NCBI GenBank assembly: GCA_016721925.1
Contig: JADKHE010000003.1
Coordinates: forward strand, 248,001 to 312,000
Source of the DNA: Candidatus Skiveiella danica
GTDB taxonomy: Bacteria > Pseudomonadota > Gammaproteobacteria > Burkholderiales > Burkholderiaceae_C
Length of the DNA stretch: 64,000 nucleotides
Direction of reading: 5' to 3'
The translations under genes and the position numbers were made by a program. Every line of letters begins with the position of its first letter. Positions within the stretch are counted from its first letter, which is position 1. Below the pieces are notes generated by a model. The model made no database searches, was not told the origin of the DNA, and worked only from the letters and a program-made list of their open reading frames with translations. Positions 51,626-63,708 of the stretch are shown one piece after another.

Positions 51626-53053
51626 TCAGAGCACCCGCTTGAGCATGGCGATGACCTGCTCGAAGCGCACGCCGTAGGGCGGGTAGAACAGCGAGCCCAC
51701 ACCCAGGCGCGACTGGACCAATACGCCCTTCTCATGGGTCAGGCGCAGGAAGCCGATATGGCCGTGGTAGGCGCCCCAGCCGCTGTCGCCCACGCCGCCA
51801 AAGGGCAGGTTCTCGTGGGCGATATGCATCAGGGTGTCATTCACCGAGACGCCCCCGCTCACGGTGTTGTTCAGCACCTTGTCGCGCGCCGAGTTGCTGG
51901 TACCGAACCAGTACAAGGCCAGTGGCCGTGGCCGGGCGTTGATGATGCCGATGGCCTCATCCAGCGTGCCGTAGGACAGCACCGGCAGGATCGGACCGAA
52001 GATTTCCTCTTCCATCACCCGCATGCCGCTCGCCGTGTCGAACACCAGCACCGGGGCCATCTGGCGGCTGGCGCTGTTGGCTGGCGACGCCGCTGCGCCC
52101 TGGGGATCGATGACCTTCAGCGTCGCGCCCTTGGCCTGCGCATCGGCCAGCATGGCCTGCATGCGCTCGAAGTAACGATCATTCAACAGGCTGGTGTAGT
52201 CGGGATTGCCTTCAATGCGGGGGAACAGGCGCTTGACCGCAGCGGCAAAAGCCTTTTCAAACTTCGCCTCCTGTCCACGTGGCAGCAGCACATAGTCGGG
52301 CGCAATACAAGTCTGGCCGGCATTGAGCAGCTTGCCATGGGCGATCTTGATCGCGGCATCGTTCAGGTCGCAGGTCTTGTCGATGATGCAGGGCGACTTT
52401 CCGCCCAGCTCCAGCGTCATCGGTGTGAGGTTCGCCGCCGCCTCGGCGGCGACCTTGCGGCCGATCGCGGTGGATCCGGTGAAAAACAGATGGTCAAACG
52501 GCAGGGTGGCAAACCGCGCGGCCAGCGCGGCATCGCCCTGGATGACGCTGAACTCCTCTTCGTCGAACGCGTCATGCACCAGATCCGCCATCAGTTCGCT
52601 GGTCAACGGCGTCAGCTCACTGGGTTTGAGCATCACGCGGTTGCCCGCGGCCAGCGCCGTGGCGGCAGGGGCAAAGGCGAGCTGAACCGGGTAATTCCAG
52701 GGGGAGATGACCCCCACGACCCCCAGCGGCTGGCGCTGGATGTAGGCGGTGGCGGGTTTGAGATAAACCGGCGTGGCCACCTTGATCGGCTTCATCCAGC
52801 GCGGCAGGTGCGTGTTCAGGTGGCTGATCAGGCTGCGCAGCATGAATAGGTCGGCCACTTCGGTGACATTGCGCGAGCGCACGCCAAAATCGGCCTCCAC
52901 CGCGGCGCAAAGCGCCTTGGTGTTGCCATCGATCAGTCGGCGCAGTCGGCGCAGCCGGTCACGGCGCAAGGCCAGCGGCACCTCCATCTGGGCACGGCTG
53001 GCCTGGTACTGGGCGTCGAAAAGGGCATGCATGGGCAGGGTCTCGTGGGTCAT
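51626..53053 (-). CDS. Coniferyl aldehyde dehydrogenase-type enzyme
   Basis: A 475-residue NAD(P)+ aldehyde dehydrogenase. The catalytic Cys249 is in NAGQTCIAPDYVL, and the general-base Glu is in TLELGGKSPC. The sequence up to FYPPYGVRFEQVIAM at the C-terminus resembles coniferyl aldehyde dehydrogenase (CalB) and fatty aldehyde dehydrogenases of the short ALDH3-like class. The substrate is inferred only from family resemblance. It stands alone; clpB lies 82 bases downstream on the same strand. Confidence 0.82.
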   Translation of the reverse strand: MTHETLPMHALFDAQYQASRAQMEVPLALRRDRLRRLRRLIDGNTKALCAAVEADFGVRSRNVTEVADLFMLRSLISHLNTHLPRWMKPIKVATPVYLKPATAYIQRQPLGVVGVISPWNYPVQLAFAPAATALAAGNRVMLKPSELTPLTSELMADLVHDAFDEEEFSVIQGDAALAARFATLPFDHLFFTGSTAIGRKVAAEAAANLTPMTLELGGKSPCIIDKTCDLNDAAIKIAHGKLLNAGQTCIAPDYVLLPRGQEAKFEKAFAAAVKRLFPRIEGNPDYTSLLNDRYFERMQAMLADAQAKGATLKVIDPQGAAASPANSASRQMAPVLVFDTASGMRVMEEEIFGPILPVLSYGTLDEAIGIINARPRPLALYWFGTSNSARDKVLNNTVSGGVSVNDTLMHIAHENLPFGGVGDSGWGAYHGHIGFLRLTHEKGVLVQSRLGVGSLFYPPYGVRFEQVIAMLKRVL

Positions 53054-53135
53054 GCCAACGATGATAGGACCCCCACCCTGCCCCGTTTAGAGCGGCACCT
53101 CCAGCGCGGTGATCGTCGCTGGAGGCCGGCCCGGC

Positions 53136-55739
<2,604 letters not shown>

Positions 55740-55769
55740 GAAAATCCTCCGGTTGCAGGCCATCTGCGG

Positions 55770-55789
55770 TCTGCGAAGGGGTTTTCAAG
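55770..55789 (-). promoter_or_regulatory. Possible heat-shock (sigma-32) promoter of clpB
   Basis: On the minus strand CTTGAAA (55783-55789) matches the sigma-32 -35 consensus exactly, 45-50 bases before the clpB ATG. A CCCC stretch follows at once, closer than usual, and the -10 match further down (CCGCAGAT) is weak. The call rests on the -35 and on clpB being a heat-shock gene. Confidence 0.4.
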
Positions 55790-55826
55790 GTCTGGCGTGC
55801 CGTGCGCACTGACTAGAATCAGGCGC

Positions 55827-56402
55827 ATGAAACTCGATCAGCTTTCAGCGCGCTACCACCCCGATGAAGACCGGATTCTGGTGCGGATGAACACGTCAAC
55901 CGACGACGAACTGCGGGTATGGCTGACACGGCGCCTCTGCCTGAAGCTATGGCCCAGCCTGAATGCCGTGGTCACTGATCGGGTTGCCTTGGCGGAGGGC
56001 GCGCGCGACCCGTCCCGCGCCGCTGCCGCGCTGTCGGACGGACATACGCGACAAATGCTGGCGGACTTCCAGCGCCAGGAATCCCTGCAGAATGCGGATT
56101 TCAAGACCCCTTTTCGCAGCCAGCCGAAGCAATTGCCCCTGGGCGCGGACCCCTTGCTCGTCACCGAAGTCGGCCTGCGGAACCTGAGCGATGGCCGCCT
56201 CGAGTTGGACTTTCGGGAAAAGCGCCCCGGGACGCCCAAACCGCGCAGCTTCAAGGTCGGCCTGGAAAGCAACAACCTGAACGGCTTCCTTCACCTGATC
56301 GACAAGGCCCTCGAATCATCGGGCTGGCTGGGTGAAGGCGCCACGGATTCACGCCCTGCGACGGCCCCGTCGGCCGGCGACAAACCGAAATACCTGAACT
56401 GA
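55827..56402 (+). CDS. Conserved hypothetical protein
   Basis: A 191-residue protein that I do not recognise. It opens with MKLDQLSARYHPDEDRIL and RLCLKLWPSLNAVV, is mixed alpha/beta in character, lacks a signal peptide, membrane helices or Cys, and has a polar, disordered C-terminal tail (SRPATAPSAGDKPKYLN). It is divergent from clpB with an 87-base gap, so it may share the heat-shock control region. Its stop is 33 bases from the moaE stop. Confidence 0.65.
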   Translation: MKLDQLSARYHPDEDRILVRMNTSTDDELRVWLTRRLCLKLWPSLNAVVTDRVALAEGARDPSRAAAALSDGHTRQMLADFQRQESLQNADFKTPFRSQPKQLPLGADPLLVTEVGLRNLSDGRLELDFREKRPGTPKPRSFKVGLESNNLNGFLHLIDKALESSGWLGEGATDSRPATAPSAGDKPKYLN

Positions 56403-56434
56403 CGGCGCCCGGGCGACCGGGAAACGCCCTGCGC

Positions 56435-56908
56435 TCAGGAATTGGTTGCCTGAATGCCCCACTTTGCGAGAGCAGCGTCATCACTCACGCGTGCATCGAC
56501 CCAGCGCGCCCCTTCGGGCGTCTGTTCCTTTTTCCAGAAGGGTGCCTGGGTCTTGAGGTAATCCATCAGGAACTCGCAGGCCTGGAAGCTTTCGCCCCGG
56601 TGTGCCGACGAGACGGCCACCAGCACAATCTGGTCGAGCGGATGCAGCAGGCCTACCCGATGGATCACGCGGGCGCCAAGAATGTCGAATCGCCGGTGGG
56701 CCGCGTCGATCATGGCCTCGATCGACTTCTCGGTCATGCCGGGATAGTGCTCGAGCTCCATCGTGCTGACCGACTGCCCGTCGTTACGGTCGCGCACAGT
56801 ACCCACGAAGCTGCATACGGCGCCGACGCGCCCGTCGCCCTGGCGCAGGGCGGCGACTTCGGCGGCCAGGTCGAAATCCTCGGTCTGGATGCTGACACGG
56901 GCAGTCAT
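56435..56908 (-). CDS. moaE: Molybdopterin synthase catalytic subunit
   Basis: A 157-residue subunit that inserts sulfur into precursor Z to make molybdopterin. MELEHYPGMTEKSIEAM, IHRVGLLHPLDQIVLVAV, SAHRGESFQACEFLMDYLK and the active-site Lys in FWKKEQ are typical. ATG 56908 (MTARVSIQTEDFDL) is chosen by family length. It is 16 bases after moaD and ends the mobB-moeA-moaD-moaE run. Confidence 0.95.
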   Translation of the reverse strand: MTARVSIQTEDFDLAAEVAALRQGDGRVGAVCSFVGTVRDRNDGQSVSTMELEHYPGMTEKSIEAMIDAAHRRFDILGARVIHRVGLLHPLDQIVLVAVSSAHRGESFQACEFLMDYLKTQAPFWKKEQTPEGARWVDARVSDDAALAKWGIQATNS

Positions 56909-56924
56909 GGTCGGCGTCCCTGCC

Positions 56925-57176
56925 TCAGCCACCGGTCACCGGTGGAAAAAAACCAACCTCGGCGCCCTCCACGAGGAGCGCAGATTCATCCGCCATGACC
57001 TGGTTCAGCGCCAGCCGCACCGCTCGACCACGGGCCAGGCTGTCTGCGTAGGCGCCGCCACGGTCGATGAGTTCGTCGCGCAGGCCCGCCAGTGTCACGG
57101 CGCCGGTTTCGACGGTTTCGCCCGTCCGGTCCAGTGTTTCGCGGATGGAGGCGAAATAGCGGATGGAAACTCTCAC
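56925..57176 (-). CDS. moaD: Molybdopterin synthase sulfur carrier subunit
   Basis: An 83-residue ubiquitin-like protein ending in the required Gly-Gly, which is thiocarboxylated and delivers sulfur to MoaE. MRVSIRYFASIRETLDRTGE and ALNQVMADE-VEGAEVGFFPPVTGG show the beta-grasp fold. The start is GTG, overlapping the moeA stop by GTGA. Confidence 0.95.
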   Translation of the reverse strand: MRVSIRYFASIRETLDRTGETVETGAVTLAGLRDELIDRGGAYADSLARGRAVRLALNQVMADESALLVEGAEVGFFPPVTGG

Positions 57177-58457
57177 GCCAGCAACTCCGAAAAGGGAATG
57201 AAGGAAACCATGTCACCATGGGCAATGGTCGTCCCCGTCGGGTTGTCCACCACGCCGTCGCCCCAGACCACAGAGGTGAGAACGCCGGAACTCTGGTTGG
57301 TGAACAGATCCAGTCCGCCTGCCGCATTGCGCCGCACGCGCAGGAATTCGCGGCGTTTGTCGGCCTTTCGCAGCGAGAAATGGGCCGGAAGCACGATGGT
57401 CTTCAAAGCAATCTCGCGCGCGCCCTGCAAGCGCAGCAAAAACGGCCGCACCAGCAGCAGGAAGGTGATGTAGCTGGACACCGGGTTGCCCGGCAGACCG
57501 ATGAAATGACAGGCCCGGCCGGCATCCGTCCCCAGCGCCCGCGTCGCGCCGCACCGTCCCATGGGCAAAGGGCTTGCCCGGCTTCATGGCGATCTGCCAC
57601 AGGTCCAGCGCCCCAAGCTGCTCGACGGCGGGCTTGATATGGTCCTCTTCGCCCACCGAGACACCGCCGCTGGTCAGGATGAGGTCGTGGTGGTCGGCCG
57701 CCGATTTCAGCGCGGCCACCGTCGCCTCGCGCCGGTCAGGCACGATGCCCAGGTCACTGACCTCGCAGCCCAGCCGGTGCAACAGCGCGCGCAGGAAGAA
57801 GCGGTTGGAGTTGTAGATGGCGCCGGCCGGCATGGCCTTCGGCTCGACGTCGCCGGGCATCACGAGCTCATCGCCCGTTGAAAACAGCGCCACGCGCGGG
57901 CGCGCCACCACGTCCAGCCGGGCGCAACCGATGCTTGCCGCCAGTCCCAGGCTGGCGGGCGACAGGCGCTCGCCTCCGGGTAGCACGACGGTGCCCCGCG
58001 TCACGTCTTCGCCGGCACGGCGAATCCACTGGCCAACCCCAGGGACGCCATGAAAGCGCACCGCATGGAAATCGCCCCCGACGGCCTCTGTCTCCTCCTG
58101 CATGACCACGGTGTCAGCCCCCGCAGGAATCTGTGCCCCGGTGAAGATGCGCGCCGCCGTGCCCGGCTCCAACGCGTGAGGGGCTGCGCCCGCGGGCACG
58201 CGCTGCGTCACCCGCAGGACGGCGCCGACATGGCTGACGTCGGACGCCTTCAGTGCGTAGCCGTCCATCGAGGCGTTGTCCTGCGGCGGAACCTGCAATG
58301 CCGCGACCAGATCCGCCGCCAGCACCCGGCCGTCCGCCTCGAAGGTGGAGACCGATTCGATCCGGCGCAACGGCTCCACCTGCGCCAGCAGGCGGTCCAG
58401 TGCATCATCCAGCGACATCAAGGGCGCGCGCGCCGCCGCAGAGAGGGGTGGCTTCAT
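57173..58457 (-). pseudogene. moeA: moeA with one apparent frameshift (molybdopterin molybdenumtransferase)
   Basis: MoeA inserts molybdenum into adenylated molybdopterin. The first frame (from ATG 58457) carries the MoeA domains, with PQDNASMDGYALKASD, GAQIPAGADTVVMQEE and LILTSGGVSVGEEDHIK, up to MKPGKPFAHGTVRRDAGAG. The adjacent frame then continues with FIGLPGNPVSSYITFLLLVR and the C-terminal domain to 57173, where it overlaps the moaD start. Removing one base from the CCCC run at 57530-57533 (GGGG on the coding strand) joins them into a protein of about 427 residues. Its 5' ATGA overlap with mobB is intact. Confidence 0.88.
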
Positions 58458-58987
58458 CCGTATAACTCGACGTTGTAGTCAAACCGGGCTTGATTGTCGA
58501 CCAGCCAGCCCGCGATGGCATCGGGTTGGTTCAAATCCAGCACCGGCAGCCCGGTCGGTACGGGCAGCAACGCCGGCGAATCGGTCGCCACGGACACGAT
58601 GAAGTCGTCTTCAGGATAGCGCGCCGGCTGCCCGGAGGCGGCGCGCCAGACTTCGATCTTCAGCAGGTCGCTGTCCTTGAATCCTTCGACCAGCACCCAG
58701 TCCACGCCGTCGTACAGCTCCGCAATCAGCTGATGGACGCTCAGCGACGCCTCGCGTTCAAACTCCCGCATCAGGGCCAGCCTCCGGCCCGATGCAACGA
58801 CCACCTCGAAGGCGCCGGCCTCGCGGTGCCGGAAGGTGTCCTTCCCCGCGGTGTCGATGTCGAAGCTGTGGTGCGCATGCTTGACCACCGAAACCCGCAG
58901 GCCACGCAGGCGCAACGCGGGGATGAGCTGTTCCACCAGCGTGGTTTTGCCTGAACCGGAAAAGCCTGCGAAGCCAACCACCTTCAT
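58454..58987 (-). CDS. mobB: Molybdopterin-guanine dinucleotide biosynthesis protein MobB
   Basis: A 177-residue GTP-binding protein that assists MobA in making the MGD form of the cofactor. The P-loop GFSGSGKTT is at residues 8-16, followed by VVKHAHHSFDIDTAGKDTFR, the family switch-like block, and VLVEGFKDSDLLKIEVWR. It overlaps moeA by ATGA. mobA is not in the window. Confidence 0.93.
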   Translation of the reverse strand: MKVVGFAGFSGSGKTTLVEQLIPALRLRGLRVSVVKHAHHSFDIDTAGKDTFRHREAGAFEVVVASGRRLALMREFEREASLSVHQLIAELYDGVDWVLVEGFKDSDLLKIEVWRAASGQPARYPEDDFIVSVATDSPALLPVPTGLPVLDLNQPDAIAGWLVDNQARFDYNVELYG

Positions 58988-59009
58988 GTGGGCACCTTCG
59001 CCGGAATAT

Positions 59010-59048
59010 CAAATCGATAGCTACTCATGACCGAAGCACGCTGGGTAA
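59010..59048 (+). repeat. Dispersed 3'-end repeat, copy 7
   Basis: GATAGC, TACTC, ATGACCGAAGCACGCTGGG, between the thrC stop (59057) and the mobB start, antisense to both. Confidence 0.65.
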
Positions 59049-59056
59049 AGCATATT

Positions 59057-60484
59057 TCAGGCACATTTCTCGACGATGAAACGCTTCACCGCCTGCACCT
59101 GCGCCGGCATCACGGTCACACGCCGTGGGAGCGACTCGATGCCCTCGAACTTCGCGGGCCGGTCCGGCTCGCAACCCAAGGCTTCGACAATGGTGGCGGC
59201 GAACTTGATCGGCAGCGCCGTCTCCAGCACGATCATCGGCAATCCGGGCACGAGGTGCTCCCGGGCCACCTTCACGCCGTCGGCGGTGTGGGTGTCGATC
59301 ATCAGCGCAAAGCGCTTCCAGGTGTCGCGGATCGTGGCCAGGCGATCGGCATGCAGGCTTTTGCCGCTGACGAAGCCGTAGCGCGCCGCAGCGTCGCGGT
59401 AGGCCGGCTCGGCGCTCAGATCGAAGCGCCCATCGCGGGACAACGCATCACCGAACAAGGCCTTGACCCGCGCGCCGTCGCGCCCCAGCAGGTCGAACAC
59501 GAAGCGCTCGAAATTGCTGGCCTTGGAGATGTCCATCGACGGGCTGGAGGTCTCGTGGGTGTCGGCGCTGCCGCGCACGCGGTATACGCCGGTGCGGAAG
59601 AACTCGTCGAGCACGTCGTTTTCGTTGGTGGCCACCACCAGGCGCTCGATCGGCAGGCCCATCATGCGCGCCACATGACCGGCGCAGACGTTGCCGAAGT
59701 TGCCCGACGGCACCGTGAAGCAGACCTTCTGGGCGTTGTCGCGTGTGGCCTGAAAGTAGCCGGCAAAGTAATAGACCACCTGCGCCAGCAGGCGCGCCCA
59801 GTTGATCGAATTGACCGTGCCGATCTTGTAGCTGCGCTTGAAGTCGAGGTCGTTGGACACGGCCTTGACCAGGTCCTGGCAGTCGTCGAACACGCCGTCG
59901 ATGGCGATGTTGTGGATGTTGTCGTCCAGCAGGCTGAACATCTGCGCCTGCTGGAACGGGCTCATGCGCCCGTTGGGGCTGGTCATGAAGACACGCACGC
60001 CCTTCTTGCCGCGCATCGCGTACTCGGCCGCACTGCCGGTGTCGCCGCTGGTGGCGCCCAGGATGTTGAGCTGCTCGCCACGGCGGCCCAGTTCGTACTC
60101 GAACAGGTTGCCCAGCAACTGCATCGCCATGTCCTTGAAGGCCAGCGTGGGGCCGTTGGACAAGGCCTCCAGGTAGAAGTGGTCTTCCAGCTCCTTCAGG
60201 GGCACGATCTCGCGCGTGCCGAAGGCGGCCTCGGTGTAGGTCTTCTCGCAGATAACGCGCAGGTCGTCAGCGGGGATGTCGTCGATGTAGAGCGACAGCA
60301 CCTCGAAAGCCAGCGCCGCGTACCCGCGCGTGTCGTGGATCTCGCGCCAGCGCTGCAGCGTGGCCGCATCGACCTGCGGATAGGCCTCCGGCAGGTACAG
60401 GCCGCCGTCAGGCGCCAGGCCTTCGAGCAGGATTTCACAGAAATGCTTGCGGCCGGGATCGCCGCGGGTGGACAGGTACAGCAT
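59057..60484 (-). CDS. thrC: Threonine synthase
   Basis: A 475-residue PLP enzyme making threonine from O-phosphohomoserine. The PLP lysine is in SNGPTLAFKDMAMQLLGNL, and ILGATSGDTGSAAEYA and VPSGNFGNVCAGHVARMMGL are the phosphate-binding blocks. It is of the long, fungal-type class usual in betaproteobacteria. Its ATG shares one base with the hom stop (TGATG), so hom-thrC are coupled. Confidence 0.96.
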   Translation of the reverse strand: MLYLSTRGDPGRKHFCEILLEGLAPDGGLYLPEAYPQVDAATLQRWREIHDTRGYAALAFEVLSLYIDDIPADDLRVICEKTYTEAAFGTREIVPLKELEDHFYLEALSNGPTLAFKDMAMQLLGNLFEYELGRRGEQLNILGATSGDTGSAAEYAMRGKKGVRVFMTSPNGRMSPFQQAQMFSLLDDNIHNIAIDGVFDDCQDLVKAVSNDLDFKRSYKIGTVNSINWARLLAQVVYYFAGYFQATRDNAQKVCFTVPSGNFGNVCAGHVARMMGLPIERLVVATNENDVLDEFFRTGVYRVRGSADTHETSSPSMDISKASNFERFVFDLLGRDGARVKALFGDALSRDGRFDLSAEPAYRDAAARYGFVSGKSLHADRLATIRDTWKRFALMIDTHTADGVKVAREHLVPGLPMIVLETALPIKFAATIVEALGCEPDRPAKFEGIESLPRRVTVMPAQVQAVKRFIVEKCA

Positions 60485-61819
60485 CAGTTCAGCTCTTCCT
60501 TGCGGATGCGGACGATCGGTGTCAGCACAGTGGGCAAGGCCTGCAGTTCGGCCAGAACCGCGTCCATGGTGCCTTCGCGCGTGTCGTGCGTCAGGATGAT
60601 CAGGTCGGTCGAGGTGGCGCCCTCGCCGCCGACTTCATCCGCCTCGCGCTGCAGCAGCGCGTCAATGCTGATGCCGGCATTCGCTACGATGCCGGTCACC
60701 TTGGCCAGCACGCCGGCCTCGTCGGCCACGCGCAGGCGCAGGTAATAGCTAGTCACGACCTCGCTCATGGGCAGCACGGGCAGGTCCGTCATGGCCTGGT
60801 CCAGCGTGTGGGGCTGGAAGGCCAGGTGCGGCACGCGGTTCAGCGGATCGACCGTGTGCAGGCGCGTGATGTCCACCAGGTCGGCGATCACCGCGCTGGC
60901 GGTGGGTTCGCTGCCCGCACCCTTGCCGTAGTACAGCGTGGTGCCCACGGCATCGCCCTGCACCACCACCGCGTTCATCGCGCCTTCGACGTTGGCGATC
61001 AGGCGTTTGGACGGCACCAGGCTGGGATGCACGCGCAACTCGACGCCGCTCGGGGTGCGCTTGGTGATGCCCAGCAGCTTGATGCGGTAGCCCAGCTGTT
61101 CGGCGTACCGGATGTCGGTGGCACTGAGTTTGGTAATGCCTTCGACATAGGCCTTGTCAAACTGCACGGGGATGCCAAACGCGATGGCGCTCATGATCGT
61201 GGCCTTGTGCGCGGCGTCCACGCCTTCGATGTCGAACGTGGGGTCGGCCTCGGCATAGCCCAGGCGCTGCGCTTCCTTGAGCACCACGTCAAAGTCCAGC
61301 CCCTTGTCGCGCATCTCGGACAGGATGAAGTTGGTGGTGCCGTTGATGATGCCGGCGATCCACTGGATGCTGTTGGCCGTCAGGCCCTTCGCGCAGCGCC
61401 TTGATGATCGGGATGCCGCCGGCCACCGCCGCCTCGAAGGCCACCATCACGCCCTTGGCATGGGCGGCCGCAAAGATCTCGGTGCCATGCACCGCCAGCA
61501 GCGCCTTGTTGGCGGTGACCACATGCTTGCCGGCCGCGATGGCCTCCAGCACCAGCGCCTTGGCGATGCCGTAGCCGCCGATCAGCTCGATCACGATGTC
61601 GATTTCGGGATTGGCAATGACCGCCCGTGCGTCGTTCACCACGGTGACGTCCGGGCCGACGATGGACCTCGCCCGCGCCACATCCAGATCGGCCACCATG
61701 GTGATCTCGATGCCGCGGCCGGCGCGGCGCTGGATCTCCTGCTGGTTGCGTTTGAGCACGTTGAACGTGCCGCTGCCCACGGTGCCTATGCCCAGCAGGC
61801 CTACTTGGATCGGTTTCAT
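60484..61819 (-). pseudogene. hom: hom with one apparent frameshift (homoserine dehydrogenase)
   Basis: Homoserine dehydrogenase reduces aspartate semialdehyde for threonine and methionine. The first frame from ATG 61819 has the NAD fold VGLLGIGTVGSGT and VTANKALLAVHG up to IPIIKALREG, then goes astray. The adjacent frame continues with LTANSIQWIAGIINGTTNFI, the catalytic GYAEADPTFDIEGVDAAHK and a C-terminal ACT domain to 60484. Removing one base of the CCC at 61385-61387 (GGG on the coding strand) restores the canonical EGLTANSIQWIAG and a 444-residue protein of normal length. Confidence 0.9.
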
Positions 61820-61845
61820 GGCAATTAATTGATTAAAACAAGGAA

Positions 61846-61880
61846 ATTCCAGCGCCAATCCGTCATTTAGCGCTATCGAA
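61846..61880 (-). repeat. Dispersed 3'-end repeat, copy 8
   Basis: Minus strand: GATAGC, GCTAA, ATGACGGATTGGCGCTGG, between the alaA stop and the hom start, in the alaA sense direction. Confidence 0.6.
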
Positions 61881-61891
61881 AATGAAGCAAC

Positions 61892-63118
61892 TCAGGTTCC
61901 GTGACGTTTGCGGTACAGCGCCAAGAATCTCGCCACGCGGCCAATCGCCTCGCGCAGGTCGTCTTCGTGCGGCAGGAACACGATGCGGAAATGATCCGGC
62001 GCCGGCCAGTTGAAGCCCGTGCCCTGCACCAGCATCACACGGGTTTCCTGCAGCAGCTCGAGGAAGAACTGCTGATCGTCCTCGATCGGATACATCTTCG
62101 GATCCAGGCGCGGGAACATGTACAGCGCCGCCGTCGGCTTGACACACGTCACGCCGGGGATGGCCGTGATGAGTTCGTAGGCCAGATCGCGCTGGCGGCG
62201 CAGGCGCCCGCCTTCACACACTAGGTCATTGATGCTCTGGTAGCCACCCAACGCGGTCTGGATGGCCCATTGGCCCGGCACGTTGGAACACAGGCGCATG
62301 TTCGACAGCATGTTCAGGCCTTCGATGTAGTCTTTGGCCGGCTTCTTGTCGCCGGAGACCACCATCCAGCCGGCGCGATAGCCGCAGGAGCGGTAGCTTT
62401 TGGACAGAGAATTGAACGTGAGCGTCAGCACGTCGTCACTCAGGCTGCCGATGGCGGTGTGTTTCGCGTCGTCGTACAAGACCTTGTCGTACACCTCGTC
62501 GGCAAAGATCACCAGGCCGTTTTCGCGGGCGATGGCCACGATGGCCTTCAGCAGTTCGTCCGAGTACAGCGCGCCGGTCGGGTTGTTCGGGTTGATGACC
62601 ACGATGCCCTTGGTGCGGGGCGTGATCTTCGCCCGGATATCGTCCAGATCGGGCATCCAGCCGTTGTCCTCGTCGCAGCGGTAATGCACCGGGGTGCCGC
62701 CCGACAGGCTGGCCGCCGCGGTCCACAAGGGGTAGTCCGGCGAGGGCAGGAGCAGTTCGTCGCCGTTGTCCAGCAAGGCGTTGGTGGCCATGACGATCAG
62801 CTCGCTGGCCCCATTGCCCAGGTAGATGTCGTCCAGCGTCACGCCCTTGATGCCCTGCTGCTGGGTGTAATGCATCACCGCCTTGCGCGCCGCGAAAATG
62901 CCCTTGCTGTCGGAATAGCCGGCCGAGTTCGGCAGGTTGCGAATCATGTCCTGCTGGATTTCCTCGGGGCTATCGAAGCCGAACACGGCCAGATTGCCGA
63001 TGTTGAGCTTGATGATCTTGTGGCCCTCTTCCTCCATCTGACGTGCGGCGTCCATGATCGGGCCGCGGATGTCGTAGCAGACGTTGGAAAGCTTGGCTGA
63101 TTTGAGAACGGTTTTCAA
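61892..63118 (-). CDS. alaA: Alanine aminotransferase AlaA-type
   Basis: A 408-residue class I PLP aminotransferase. It resembles E. coli AlaA along its length (SAKLSNVCYDIRGPIMDAAR, IGNGASELI-type GNGASELIVMATNALLDNGD, GIVVINPNNPTGALYSDELL), with the PLP Lys240 in SLSKSYR. AlaA makes alanine from pyruvate and glutamate. The start is TTG at 63118, with GGAGGG just before it; an internal ATG would cut the conserved N-terminus. It precedes hom-thrC, the usual Burkholderiales order. Confidence 0.92.
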   Translation of the reverse strand: MKTVLKSAKLSNVCYDIRGPIMDAARQMEEEGHKIIKLNIGNLAVFGFDSPEEIQQDMIRNLPNSAGYSDSKGIFAARKAVMHYTQQQGIKGVTLDDIYLGNGASELIVMATNALLDNGDELLLPSPDYPLWTAAASLSGGTPVHYRCDEDNGWMPDLDDIRAKITPRTKGIVVINPNNPTGALYSDELLKAIVAIARENGLVIFADEVYDKVLYDDAKHTAIGSLSDDVLTLTFNSLSKSYRSCGYRAGWMVVSGDKKPAKDYIEGLNMLSNMRLCSNVPGQWAIQTALGGYQSINDLVCEGGRLRRQRDLAYELITAIPGVTCVKPTAALYMFPRLDPKMYPIEDDQQFFLELLQETRVMLVQGTGFNWPAPDHFRIVFLPHEDDLREAIGRVARFLALYRKRHGT

Positions 63119-63209
63119 TGTCCCTCCGGGAACGGCTATTCAGAGGCGAAACCTATAATTTGACCACAGTTCTGCACGGCCATAGTGCGGTGCAACAACA
63201 GGTGAAGCC

Positions 63210-63587
63210 ATGAAGATCCAGCCCGACACATTCGACGGTCAAGTTATCAACGCCTATGGGCCTGGCTGGGTGGCCATCAATGGCGAGCGGGTGGCCCACA
63301 GCGTGGTGATCGGTGCCCGCGGCCAGCGCATGGAGTGGCACTGCGCCGATTTTTCCGAGCTTTCGGACAACCACTTCACCCGGCTGGCGGAACTGGACCC
63401 TGAACTCGTCATCTTCGGCAGCGGCGTACGGCTGCGCTTTCCACGGCCGGAATGGCTGCTGGACCTCATGGCACGCCGAATCGGCGTGGAAACCATGGAC
63501 ACCGCAGCGGCCTGCCGCACCTACAACATCCTGGCGGGCGAAGGACGCAACGTGATTGTGGCCCTGCTTCTGGAGCAGGGCCTCTAA
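63210..63587 (+). CDS. Mth938-like (DUF498/NDUFAF3 fold) protein
   Basis: A 125-residue protein of the Mth938/DUF498 family, which shares a fold with the mitochondrial complex I assembly factor NDUFAF3. YGPGWVAINGERVAHSVVIG, ELVIFGSGVRLRFPRP and GVETMDTAAACRTYNILAGE are the conserved blocks. The bacterial function is unknown. It is divergent from alaA and 121 bases before the peroxiredoxin gene. Confidence 0.9.
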   Translation: MKIQPDTFDGQVINAYGPGWVAINGERVAHSVVIGARGQRMEWHCADFSELSDNHFTRLAELDPELVIFGSGVRLRFPRPEWLLDLMARRIGVETMDTAAACRTYNILAGEGRNVIVALLLEQGL

Positions 63588-63708
63588 AGGGTCGCGTTTC
63601 AGGGTAAAATTGAGGGTTGCCGGGCCATCGGCGCAGTATCTGGCACAGACCACGAATTTCCCCGGCCCATCCCAACGACCTCATCCTGTCACACGAGATT
63701 GAAGCTAT

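Noticed and set aside
59027..60745. A 572-codon open frame antisense to thrC
   Set aside because: Low-complexity composition, spans the thrC-hom junction on the wrong strand, no domain.
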